A DNA stretch of 64,000 nucleotides, from contig NC_054389.1 in assembly GCF_001625195.1 (NCBI RefSeq), positions 2,822,147 to 2,886,146 on the forward strand, written 5' to 3'. Shown piece by piece: positions 23,132 through 32,879 of the stretch. The position numbers were made by a program, and so were the translations under genes. Every line of letters begins with the position of its first letter. The stretch's first letter is position 1. The DNA comes from Drechmeria coniospora. Taxonomy: Eukaryota; Ascomycota; Sordariomycetes; Hypocreales; Ophiocordycipitaceae. The notes beneath the pieces are model-generated. The model made no database searches, was not told where the DNA came from, and saw nothing but the letters and a program-made list of their open reading frames with translations.

Positions 23132-26125
23132 ATGACGGGTCTCGCTGGTTCCATGACCCCCTCTGCCTCTGCCTTTGGTGGACCGCCTCTTCGGTCTTCC
23201 TCCCTATCCTCCTCTCGATCCTCCTCTCGACCCTCCTCTCGACCCTCCTCTCGACCCTCTTCCCGACCCTCCTCTCGGCCGTCTTCTCGACCGTCGCATA
23301 TCAGGAGTATCGATCCTGGTGACAGTCCAACAGATGCACGTGCATGCACTTGCGCACATGGTACACCCGATAGGAATAGTAGCACAAGGTTGACTACCTG
23401 GGATTTGCCCGACACCAAAAGCGGAGCGTCGGCTGGTGGCGACGTCACTCCCAACGTCACTACCACGACCCCTGCAGGTATCAGCAGCCCTGCAATGGCT
23501 CCTGATGAGACAAAAAGGATGACGGCCTACCGCAGCATGCTATCCGTCGACTCCTCTCCAATATCACCTACCTCAGCATCCACCTGGTCGACTCCTGCCT
23601 CGCCGGCCTCGCCAATATCTCCCACCACTCTCGCACCTGCTCGTGCTCTTCATCACCGCAGCAGCGCCTTCGGCGGAAGTAAGAGCATTCTCGCCACGAT
23701 GAACGACAGCGGTGTCGAGCTGTCAAAGGGCTCTGCCCGTTCGAGCATGGACATGTCGACAATCTCCATCGACAGCGGCCGCTCGAGCATGAGCGCTGCC
23801 GACTGGCCGACCCATCCCCACGAGCTCAACACCGTGTCCGAGCTCGATGGTCTTCCTCTCGGTACCGAGGTCAACTTTCGCGCTCGCATAGCCACCCAGC
23901 GCCGGCTCTCCAAGGCCCTTGACTTTCTGCTCTTCCGCGATCAAACACACACCGTCCAGGGCGTTCTCTCTCGCGAGCACCTCGACATGGTCAAGTGGGT
24001 GCAGAAGCTGCCCGAGGAATCTCTCGTCCAGGTCAACGGAATCCTGACGCCACCCCCGGAGCCCATCCGATCGGCGAGCCATTCAGCCATCGAAGTACAC
24101 GTGCAATCGATCCACCTCGTCAATGCCGCCCACGGCAGCGCCCCCTTCAGCAACTACAAACCGCCGGAATCGCTTCGGAACCGCCTGTCGTCCCGCATCC
24201 TCGACCTGCGGCACCCTTCCAACCAGGCTCTCTTCCGCATCCGTTCCCTCGTCACCCGCAAGTTCCGCGACACTCTCCAAGATCGGGGCTTCATCGAGAT
24301 CAGCACGCCCAAGCTGCAGCCGTCCGCGACGGAGAGTGGCGCTGCCGTCTTCAAGGTCAACTACTTCGGCCGGAACGCCTTTCTCGCCCAGAGCCCCCAG
24401 CTGGCGAAGCAGATGGTCGTCTCCGCCGACTTTGGTCGTGTCTTTGAGGTCGGCCCCGTCTTTCGTGCCGAAAACTCCAACACGCACCGACATTTGACCG
24501 AGTACACCGGCCTTGACGTCGAGATGGCCATCGAGCACGACTATCACGAGGTTATATATGTCCTCGACGACTTCCTCAAGTCCGTCTTCAAGGCCGTCTA
24601 TGAATTGCCCGAGGTGAAGGAGGTCCAGAAGCGATGGCCTAGCAGCAAGTTCAAGTACCTGGACGAGACTCTCATCCTCGATTTCAGGGAAGGAATCAAA
24701 ATGCTGCGTGAGGATGGTCGCGACGTCGAGGAGGAGGAGGACTTATCTACCCCTGACGAGATTCGCCTTGGGCAGCTGGTGAGGGAAAGATACGACACCG
24801 ACTACTATGTGCTCGACAGGTTTCCTGCCAACGCGAGGCCCTTCTATACCTATAGGGACCCCGAGAACCCCAAGTGGACTCGATCCTTCGACATCTTCAT
24901 CCGCGGCCAAGAAGTATGCTCCGGCGGTCAGCGCATCAACGATGCCCAACTTCTGCGTGCCAACATGCGAGAGGCTGGTATGACCGATGACGGCATGGAG
25001 GATTACATGGCCGCATTCGAGCTCGGTGCCCCTCCCCATGCCGGCGCCGGCCTTGGTCTTGAGCGAATCGTTGCTTGGATGCTCGAGCTCGGCGACGTCC
25101 GATATGCCTCCCTCTTCCATCGTGACCCCAAGTCACTCCCCGAGCGTGCCCCTGGCCTGCCACACGCCGACGCCGACACCACCAAGATTCCCCTCGGCTC
25201 CGTCCCGCTGGTCGAGAACTTGATCGCTAACTACGGCGACGCGTCCAACACTTCTTGGCTCGACGACCGATTCGACATCTGGCGACACCCATCCGGTGCC
25301 GCTGTCGGCTATGTCAAGCAGGATAAGTTTGTCATGATCACCGGTGATCCATTGTGCGACAGAACGCAGTACAAGGACGTCTGCGCTGCGTTTGTCAAGT
25401 TTGTCGTCACTGAGCTCCGCCTCGTTCCCGTTTGGATGCTTGTCTCGTACGAGGTCCAGAAGATTCTCGCTCAGCAGATGGGCTGGCGCACCTTGTCGTG
25501 CACCGAGGAGCAGCGAGTCGACACCGACAAGCACCACAGAACTAGCGCTGGTGCCAAAGCGAGGCGCGTTGAGCGCGAAGGAGTCAGGATTCACGAGGTC
25601 AAGCCGGACCAAGACTTCATCAGCCGTGCCGAACCCGCCATTGAGGAGTGGAAGGCGAGCCGCAAGGGGAAGCAGGTCCACATGACCGAGGTGCGACCGT
25701 GGGTTGATGTTGGCCATCGACGGTACTTTGCCGCCGAGAAGGACGGCAAAGTCAACGCGCTCGTCGTCCTGGCTAAGCTGTCCCCCAAGCACGGTTGGCA
25801 GGTGAAGTGGGCGCTCGACTTCCCCGGATCCGTCAATGGAACCATCGAAGTCCTTATCGAGCACGTGCTCGGAAGCCTGTCCGGCCAGGTGACCTTTGGT
25901 GTCGGAGTGTCGAAGAAGCTGACGCCAGGAGAGCACCTGCACGGGATACGCGCTCGCTTCCTTGCTACTACCTACAACTCGATTGTGGAGAGCCTCGGAC
26001 TGCGTCGCAAGGCCGGCTTCCGCAGCAAGTTCGGTGCTCTCGGCGAGGAGGTTTACATTTGCTACCCGAAGCATGGTGTTGGTCTACGCGACCTCAATCA
26101 GATCATCAAGTTCTTCCAGGATTAA
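23132..26125 (+). CDS. erdS: Aspartyl-tRNA synthetase-DUF2156 fusion, ergosteryl-3beta-O-L-aspartate synthase
   Basis: The fusion enzyme charges tRNA-Asp with aspartate, and its C-terminal DUF2156 (GNAT-like) transferase moves Asp from the tRNA to the 3beta-hydroxyl of ergosterol. From the ATG at 23132 it has 997 residues and no visible intron. Domains: a disordered Ser/Pro/Arg-rich N-terminus (1-225) with SSRP repeats; an OB-fold anticodon-binding domain (about 230-330); the class II catalytic core (about 345-680) with motif 2 in FRAENSNTHRHLTEY and motif 3 in GLGLERIVAWML; then DUF2156 (about 686-997), opening SVPLVENLIANYGDASNTSW and ending YPKHGVGLRDLNQIIKFFQD. The QRI loop reads CSGGQRINDAQLL. 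The open frame extends upstream of 23132 without another plausible ATG start. Domain order is the published hallmark of fungal ErdS. It is distinct from the housekeeping AspRS, which has no DUF2156. Confidence 0.93.
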   Translation: MTGLAGSMTPSASAFGGPPLRSSSLSSSRSSSRPSSRPSSRPSSRPSSRPSSRPSHIRSIDPGDSPTDARACTCAHGTPDRNSSTRLTTWDLPDTKSGASAGGDVTPNVTTTTPAGISSPAMAPDETKRMTAYRSMLSVDSSPISPTSASTWSTPASPASPISPTTLAPARALHHRSSAFGGSKSILATMNDSGVELSKGSARSSMDMSTISIDSGRSSMSAADWPTHPHELNTVSELDGLPLGTEVNFRARIATQRRLSKALDFLLFRDQTHTVQGVLSREHLDMVKWVQKLPEESLVQVNGILTPPPEPIRSASHSAIEVHVQSIHLVNAAHGSAPFSNYKPPESLRNRLSSRILDLRHPSNQALFRIRSLVTRKFRDTLQDRGFIEISTPKLQPSATESGAAVFKVNYFGRNAFLAQSPQLAKQMVVSADFGRVFEVGPVFRAENSNTHRHLTEYTGLDVEMAIEHDYHEVIYVLDDFLKSVFKAVYELPEVKEVQKRWPSSKFKYLDETLILDFREGIKMLREDGRDVEEEEDLSTPDEIRLGQLVRERYDTDYYVLDRFPANARPFYTYRDPENPKWTRSFDIFIRGQEVCSGGQRINDAQLLRANMREAGMTDDGMEDYMAAFELGAPPHAGAGLGLERIVAWMLELGDVRYASLFHRDPKSLPERAPGLPHADADTTKIPLGSVPLVENLIANYGDASNTSWLDDRFDIWRHPSGAAVGYVKQDKFVMITGDPLCDRTQYKDVCAAFVKFVVTELRLVPVWMLVSYEVQKILAQQMGWRTLSCTEEQRVDTDKHHRTSAGAKARRVEREGVRIHEVKPDQDFISRAEPAIEEWKASRKGKQVHMTEVRPWVDVGHRRYFAAEKDGKVNALVVLAKLSPKHGWQVKWALDFPGSVNGTIEVLIEHVLGSLSGQVTFGVGVSKKLTPGEHLHGIRARFLATTYNSIVESLGLRRKAGFRSKFGALGEEVYICYPKHGVGLRDLNQIIKFFQD
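23206..23300 (+). repeat. 12-bp coding tandem repeat (CGACCCTCCTCT) in ErdS N-terminus
   Basis: About seven slightly diverged copies of a 12-bp unit encode a Ser-Ser-Arg-Pro array in the disordered N-terminal region of ErdS. The unit is a multiple of three, so copy-number changes keep frame. The tract is likely length-variable between strains (inference). Confidence 0.85.
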
Positions 26126-26857
26126 GACACCAATCCTCATTTGAACTTTCCTCGCGATTGACTGAACCTTAAGTAGAAAGCGAGCCTGCCAGCGGTGGAG
26201 CCATGATGGTTTTGGCGATAACCCTGGATACCCAACGATACAACTAACGTTGAATATGACCCAACCCGTGATGATGGATGCAAGCATGGAAGGAGATGAT
26301 GTGCACTTTAATTTCGGGTTTGCCTTCATACCAGCTAGCTATATTAATGGAGATACCTCGGAGGGCGTTGGAGCCGTGGTAGAGTAATGGGGTTTCTGAT
26401 CATTATGGGCTGTTCATTTTCATTCACTTGTATATATTGTTCATATATAGCAATGTCGTTTTTATCATCATAAAACCTTCGTCAGACCTGCAAGAATGGT
26501 TCTGAAATCCGAACCAGTCATCAAATATGCATGAGTACCCCGACGGCCTGCTACTCGTCTGTCCACAGGTGCCTATCTATCTCTGAAAAGCATCCCGATC
26601 AAATGAAACTTGTGTCAATTTGTTCGACAAGCCGATGCTGGTCAACTCACAGTATCCGCCGAGCTCTGTGCTCTATGCCCAATCTTTGGTGCCACTAGTG
26701 ATATCGACAATGTCAAAAATCCATGCGCCCAAGTATCAGTCATACCCATTCGGCCATCTTCGGCCATCCCGTCGCGTATCGCTGATGCTGCGCATCTACC
26801 TAGGGTCCTGCCCGGGTGACGAAAACGTCGAGTTGCAACTGGGGCACCTAGGGGCAC
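26126..26857. other. Convergent intergenic region
   Basis: This lies between the ErdS stop and the RING-ligase stop. AT-rich 3' sequence at 26340-26480 probably carries polyadenylation signals for ErdS. A perfect 10-bp tandem copy (GGGGCACCTA twice) at 26841-26860 abuts the RING-gene stop codon. I see no supported gene. Confidence 0.6.
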
Positions 26858-28609
26858 CTAGTTTTGCCCCTCATTGCTGGATGAGCCCTGTCGAGAGTTT
26901 CTGTCTCCGGATATTCGGCCTCGTAGCCAGTGGAAGGGGCCCGGGCTCGATTGTTGGGCAGAGCCTTGTTCTGCTGTTGCGAGTCGGCGACTCTCCGAGG
27001 GACTTCTCTGCCTCATTCGGGCACCATACTCCGCCGGTGCCGTCTGCCTAGGACTCGTCGGCGAGACAGACGATCGTCTCTCCGGCCGTGAAGCGCCGTA
27101 TTCGTTCGGTACCTCTCGGCCCCTTTCCCTGCCCACGCTTTCTTGAATGGCTGAGACTGTACGAAGCGCGTCGTCAAGCTGGGCGGAAACGGGTCCAATA
27201 GTCGTTCGAGATGCATCGTCGCCTGGTGCACTGGGCGATACGCCGTCCTGTCTTGTGAACCAGCCAAAGCTCGCCCTGAGCCCTGTGGAAGTTCCTGACG
27301 GGCCAGCTGAACTCGGACCAGACAACGAAGAGCCATCAGGAGCGGCCGACCGTGGTCCAGAGTCTCCCGCGACAAATCTGCCGCCTACGCCGCCCGGTAG
27401 GGCGTTGTTGTTGACACCATCACCGTGGGTCTCAATGGCGGTCCTGCAGATCGGGCAGGTATTGTGCTCCCTCAGCCAAGAAACGACGCAGTCCTCGTGG
27501 AACCAATGCTTGCAGCGCAGAAAGACTGCCATGTCTCCAACGTTGACGATTTCAAGGCAGATGATGCACTGCGACTCGCACTCCCCCTTGACCATGCTTT
27601 CATCCACGGGTCGACGATCTAGAGACTCGAGGGCTTCGTTCGAGGCGGGAGGGGCTCCATTCGAGCGCGGGGTGGCCTCCATCAACTGTGTAATTATGCG
27701 GTCCAGTGCCTCTTGGGAATAGACGGCATCACCAGCCACGGCATTGGCAGGATTGAACAAGCTCATTATTTCTTGCAGCCCCCTTGCGAAGTTCGGTGCA
27801 GGACCGCCCATCTGGCCACCAGTTGGCGGACCCAATTCTCGAATAACACTGGAAAAGATTCTGAGCCGAATCATTATCAGTCGTTGAAGTCCTCGGATGG
27901 GGTCTGGTTGAGGAAGCGCCAGGGGGTAGAAACGTTCGCTGGCCAGTACTTACGACTGAAAAGGATCTCCGGCATGTGCGTCGTGAGCATGCTCGGCAAC
28001 TCCTGTTTGGATCGGGCTCGAAAAGATGGTGACCGAGGCCGCTCCCCCTCCAAAGGAGCCGGATGTGAAGGTTGTGCGATGAACTTGAGGCCAAATGTGA
28101 GGACGCGAGGGAGGGACCTGTCCATCGTGGCTAGGCGATCCCTGATGAGTCACTGTCTGAGGCTGGCCAAAGCCCTCAATCATTTCATAGAAGCGATCGA
28201 GCACCGTTGTAATGTCTGGGTCGTGATGGTTAACAATTTGGGGGCCGGCTCTGACGCTCTGATGATGAACGAAGCCGTGTGGCCCCATGTGTTCGTCGAT
28301 GTCAGCTTCATCGGGATCTGAATTCATGTCTTCACTGGAAATGCCGGTTTGTCCCGAAGACATCAGGCCCGCCGTATTATCCATCATTTCACGAGGGTCA
28401 TTGTCGGCATCAATCTGTATTGGCATCGGTCAGGTCGGTACGCAAACCTTCAAGACGCAGTGCGGGAACAAGGCGGTCGGACATACAATTTCCGTGATAT
28501 CGCCGTCACATTCGGGGCATTTTAGTCCATGTTCGTGCTCAAGCCACTCGTGAGAGCAGGCATGGCAGTACACAAGCACACCGTCGGGGTGTGCGTCGCC
28601 AGATGACAT
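26858..28609 (-). CDS. RING-H2 E3 ubiquitin ligase with N-terminal zinc ribbon, RNF126/RNF115-like
   Basis: Three exons: 28487-28609, 27954-28414 and 26858-27860, about 528 residues. The N-terminus carries a four-Cys zinc ribbon, C15-x2-C18 (YCHAC) and C31-x2-C34 (KCPEC), as in RNF126/RNF115, where it binds ubiquitin or clients. The middle is acidic and disordered. The RING-H2 domain is at about 293-333: CIICLEIVNVGDMAVFLRC, then KHWFHEDCVVSWL, then CPICR, with all eight zinc ligands present. The C-terminus is Ser/Pro/Arg-rich. Architecture strongly suggests an E3 ligase with a role in protein quality control; the substrate is unknown. The ATG at 28609 directly follows a CAG and may lie close to an upstream untranslated exon. 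Confidence 0.9.
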
Positions 28610-30755
28610 CTGAGTCTGTATGCCAGGGGAAGCGTTCAGAATACAATGTCCGCGGCAAATAGCTAACACCACGCCTCAGGTAGCGCGGGACGCAAGGGTG
28701 ATTGGATGCCAGGGGTCCTGACAATCTGATGCGTGTAGTGTACCACGACAGCGGCACAGCTGATAGAAGCAGGCAAAAGCCCCGCGTCTACGGCATCGCC
28801 GAGAGGAAGCCACGGGAACAAAAGAACTGGCCAAACGTGGGGACAGGAGCGAGGCAAGGTATTCGTATCCGATTCGGGTATATGGCCAACTGAGAGGGCA
28901 TGCAGGTGCGTCGAGCTGCTGGGCGAAGTGAGGAGGAGGTACGGGAGGCCCCAGTAGCTGGCAGCTAGATTTACCTGCCGTCAGTGAAAAGTGCACGCCA
29001 CCGAGACAGAGAACAGATGGCGAGCGGGCTTCTAATAGACAGAATAGTCAGACAGGGCACCTACGGAATAGGTTGGGCAACTAAGGTTCTGACTGGCCAA
29101 TCTGTATCGCAGCCGAGAAGCCGACTAAAGATATGGTTTTGAGGAGAGTTCGTGTACGAGTTGTGCCTGCTTGCCTTAATTTCCAATCTATTGTCAAAGA
29201 GGCATGCAAAGAAGATGGATGATGTGAGGACGAACGAAGCGAAGAAGGAAAGAGGGAAGGAAAGAAAAAAGGAGATGGACATTGGCGGATCATTAGGTTT
29301 ACGGCTGCCGGCTGTCCAGCTGGGCTCGTTTTAGAACCTGCTCGTACCAGAACGTTTGTCAGCGCTTGCGCTTGCTGCTCTTGTTGGGTTGGTGTGACAC
29401 AAACGTCAGTCACAAACCAACTGGCTGGTTGGTCACTGGGACCATGACTTCGGGGCACTAATTGGCTAGTTTCCTGATGCGTCAGGAATCAATCGAAGCC
29501 TTGACAATGAGGAGTGAACCAGCTACGAGATCGCAAGTATCATATTCATGCTGTCAAACTGCTGCCATATGGCTCAGTGTTTTATTTTCTCCTTCAGTTG
29601 TGCGAACTAATCGTTTCGCAGTACGAGGTGCAAGTTCTTGTCAAATCACGGTATCTGTCTGTATTTAAAGTACACCCTTTGATTGTGCAGTACTTCAGTA
29701 CTTGCAGTACAGTACTTACAAGACGCAGGTCACATGATTCAGATCAAGTAACACGTAACTCTCAACTAGTACTTAAGTACTCCGTACTAAGTAGATTATA
29801 ATAATAGTGCTTTATGATGCTTACTTACAGTACTCCGTACTTCTTCTACTGTAAATAGTATTTGAAAGTTTGGATGAATTGCACATATTAATAGTTGGCA
29901 TTAAATAGTATTGGCGCCGGCAAATTTACAATATGAGCAGATTTGTGACAAATATTTTTTGCGAGTTCATCACATCATTGTAATGGCCGGCCGGTTCTTG
30001 TTTACAAAATGTATAGTGACATAGTTATCCCTTTACTGATATCGATTGAATTGTCATGGTAAACTTAAAGTATGTAATAATCCTTACTCGTGCTATCCTC
30101 ATGTCTCCAGCAGGTATGAACAAGCACCATAGACACGTTTCAAGCCGCAACTGACCAAGGCCAAGTATCCTCAAACTGTACTCGCATCTTCACAAGCTTT
30201 TGCAGGATCTGGGTGCTTATGAAAGATAAAAAATCACGCTATCACTTGCAACGAGCGAAGCATCCGTACGAGAAACAGGAGCTGCCGAGGGGAAGTTTGT
30301 TGATTCATTCGGCAGGTCACGCAGCAGGGCCGGAGGACCCCTCCACTTGATCCAGGCCTGGACACCTAAACAGTTGCGCCGCCATTCGTCAGAGCTGGGA
30401 TCGGAGGGAGTGACGTGGACACAATAGATAGCATCTATCCACAAACCGCTCTGGTCGAATCTCCTGCGGCAGCCTCTCGACAACGATAATGCTGAGGTGC
30501 TGAGCATGCTTAGCTTCAAGCGCCGGCTCGAGCGTGGCACCCATGCGGCAGGCAGGCACTGCAATCCAACCCAAATTCGAATTGTCAAGACAAGTATATG
30601 CACATGTTGATCATGGTTTTGTCACTCTTTCGTTCCCTTTGCTTGCCGGTCCTCTCGGTCCCACTCTATCAATTGCTTTGACCAGCTGGGAAAGCCATTA
30701 GTAAACGAGCTCCCGGTTAATTTTTGTGAGGGAAAGGTTGCCAAAGATTTGCGTA
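28610..30755. repeat. Intergenic region with small GTACGGAGTAC block (about 29640-29845)
   Basis: 28610-29460 looks like upstream or untranslated sequence of the RING gene; it includes a purine-rich tract at 29236-29278. At 29640-29845 there is a short repeat block with AGTACTTAAGTACTCCGTAC near 29768. 29850-30200 is AT-rich. 30217-30603 has an open minus frame without an ATG and with no family I recognise. No gene is supported. Confidence 0.6.
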
Positions 30756-31095
30756 CTATCGGCTAGGATACCATCCCCAAGGTTCCGGCTTGCGCGCCCA
30801 CACCTCTCGTTCGGCGCTGAACTTCCAAGTCACGGCCACGATGCCGACTAGCATGGCGCCCGCGATGAAGGTATTGGCCCTCCAATTTGCAGGCTGAGCG
30901 TACCAGCCACCAGAAGGTGACCAGACGTGCTTGGGATACCTGTATTGACGACCCGTCGTTAGGAAGCTCGAGGGAATGGTACGGAATTCGATCGGCGCGA
31001 TGCGACATACGGGATTTTTCCACCGCCGCCCTATAGATAGAACTATTAGTACATGTCGCTTTATTCGCTTTATCGCAGAGTCTCTTGCTCACCAT
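30756..31095 (-). CDS. Small single-pass mitochondrial-type membrane protein, resembles a fungal complex I accessory subunit
   Basis: Three tiny coding exons: 31093-31095 (only the ATG), 31011-31030 and 30756-30939, 68 residues. Intron 1 has donor gtgagc, the perfect branch site TACTAAT and acceptor tag. Intron 2 has gtatgt, CTAAC and cag. The protein begins MGGGGKIPYPKHVWSPSGGW. It has one hydrophobic segment at about 31-46 (TFIAGAMLVGIVAVTW) and a charged tail ending PWGWYPSR. It resembles, from memory, small fungal proteins annotated as NADH:ubiquinone oxidoreductase accessory subunits, with the same YPKxVWSPxGGW opening and W-xPSR ending. The gene is too small and split to show as one reading frame. 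Gene model: good; complex I identity: moderate. Confidence 0.75.
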
Positions 31096-31464
31096 TTTGA
31101 TGAAATTTTCAGCAGAGGAGGCGCCTGTTGCGCAATTGCGTCGGACAAATGATTGTATAGTCGAAGGCGCTCTCCCCTTCCAGTTCGAGCGGCAGCACAA
31201 GATGGATCCAGCCGGCACGGGCCGAAAATGTTCCGCCACGTCGCGCCAGGCCAACTGCTCCTTGGAGAAAGTGCTCACTCGACAAGACCATTTATTCAAC
31301 GAGAACTTTTTCCAGTCGACGGGGAGATACGCCCATTCAATTGAGCACCTTCTCGGCGAGCGACACGATACAGCCCGACTTTCGTCACCGTAAGGTTTAA
31401 TCGTACCCGAGTGTGCGCGCCGAGTTCGGTTCGGTTCAAAATAGGTCGTCTTTTCTTTGATCTC
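31096..31464. promoter_or_regulatory. Compact divergent promoter region, complex I-like gene and mL44
   Basis: Only 369 bp separate the two divergent start codons, and both genes encode mitochondrial proteins. The region must hold both promoters and leaders. It contains no GTACGGAGTAC copy. I could not assign individual factor sites. Confidence 0.55.
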
Positions 31465-32631
31465 ATGAAGCGGATACGGTCATCACTATGGCGAGGGCAA
31501 CTGCTCCACGCTCGCCCGGGAGCTTCACTCATTTCGCCTGCTGCCGCTAGCCGGCCCTTTCCCAATGTCATTCGCTGCCAATCGTCATCCGCAGTCGCCG
31601 TACCGGATGTCGCCAACGATCTCGGGACCGGGCTGGAGGGAACCGGGCCTTCCCTGTCACCTCGACACCAAAGTGCCGTACACTCCGCCAAACTCGCCGC
31701 CTTACACGCCCGACTCTCTCTCGCTAGCAAGATCCCCTTGCAGACACTGGCGAGAGCTCTCATCACCTCTTCGGCCGACCCCAATGCCTGCTTCAACAAC
31801 AGCAGCCTCGCGTTCCTTGGCAGCGCCATCATCAACTTCCATGTCCTCGAATATCTCATCTGCAAGTGGCCACGACTGCCAATGTCTATCCTCTACGAAG
31901 CTCTAAGGGCGTATGCTGGCCAGGAGTCACTCCAGCAGCTCGCTCGCCGGTGGGGTGTTGATGCAGCAGCCGCGCCTGGCGAGGAGGTGGACCCGGGCTT
32001 GCTGCAATGGAAGCCGGACGGCGAGCAAGTGGTGAATACGCGGTGGGGATATGTCCGATCCGAGACGCAAAGAAATGCCTCGTACCGTCGTGGCCTCAGC
32101 AGCCGAGTTGTCCTGGACGACGATTTTGGCGATACGGTGAAGGCGCCAGCCCACGACGACGAGGGAATCCACCACATGCAAAACGAAGCTTTCGGGTCCT
32201 TTGTCCAGGCCGTTGTCGGCTCAATATACAGCCACTGCGGGTGTGAAGCTGCCAAGTCCTTCGTCACGTCGCACATTCTGTCCCGGCAAATCGATCCGTC
32301 GGCACTGTTCGAATTCAAGTTGCCAACGCGTGAGCTTGCCATGCTCTGTGCGCGTGAAGGATTCGAGGCGCCCCTGGCCCGCTTAGAAAGCGAGACAGGC
32401 CGACTATCGCGGACACCTGTCTACGTCGTCGGCATATATAGCGGCAAGAACAAGCTAGGAGAAGGTGCCGGCCCGAGCCTAGACGTTGCGCGGCGATCAG
32501 CTTCGATGGCGGCCTTGAAAGCGTGGTACCTATACAGCCCAGGAAACAAGGCGCGTGTGCCCAGTGACATGATGGAGGAGGGTGCAAAGCCTTGGAAGGC
32601 GCCTCACATTGATATTGGAGAGATAATCTGA
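31465..32631 (+). CDS. MRPL3: Mitochondrial large-subunit ribosomal protein mL44 (yeast MrpL3)
   Basis: This is a component of the mitochondrial large ribosomal subunit with a non-catalytic RNase III-like fold. From the ATG at 31465 it has 388 residues in one exon. The basic N-terminus (MKRIRSSLWRGQLLHARPG) looks like a mitochondrial presequence. The RNase III-like region spans about 80-290, including AFLGSAIINFHVLEYL and NEAFGSFVQAVVGSIYSHCG. A dsRNA-binding-like domain follows at about 295-375: VYVVGIYSGKNKLGEGAG, then LDVARRSASMAALKAWYL. The acidic catalytic signature of true RNase III is not seen. The frame stays open upstream of 31465 but without an ATG. Confidence 0.92.
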   Translation: MKRIRSSLWRGQLLHARPGASLISPAAASRPFPNVIRCQSSSAVAVPDVANDLGTGLEGTGPSLSPRHQSAVHSAKLAALHARLSLASKIPLQTLARALITSSADPNACFNNSSLAFLGSAIINFHVLEYLICKWPRLPMSILYEALRAYAGQESLQQLARRWGVDAAAAPGEEVDPGLLQWKPDGEQVVNTRWGYVRSETQRNASYRRGLSSRVVLDDDFGDTVKAPAHDDEGIHHMQNEAFGSFVQAVVGSIYSHCGCEAAKSFVTSHILSRQIDPSALFEFKLPTRELAMLCAREGFEAPLARLESETGRLSRTPVYVVGIYSGKNKLGEGAGPSLDVARRSASMAALKAWYLYSPGNKARVPSDMMEEGAKPWKAPHIDIGEII

Positions 32632-32879
32632 AGAGATGGGGTAGAAATCCCCTCATTGTATAATTGTATAACTGTGTACGATGTACAATGTTTTGTGGCC
32701 GTGTTTTTCTTGCGAATGGGGCATCCATGGCTACTGCATGTTACGTGAGAGAAAAGGAGAGGGGGGGAGGGAGTGTGCATGTGTGGAATATAAGCCGCTT
32801 AAACTCGGGGGCCAGAATTTTGATGCCATGGCACAAACGATGCTCGCATTAATCTGGTCGCTCCCCTGAACGCGCAGCC

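Noticed and set aside
25133..26074. Minus-strand open frame of 313 codons
   Set aside because: Entirely antisense to the DUF2156 part of ErdS; no recognisable domain.
23132..26125. Reading this gene as the housekeeping cytosolic aspartyl-tRNA synthetase
   Set aside because: The C-terminal DUF2156 domain and disordered N-terminus fit ErdS; the housekeeping enzyme lacks DUF2156.
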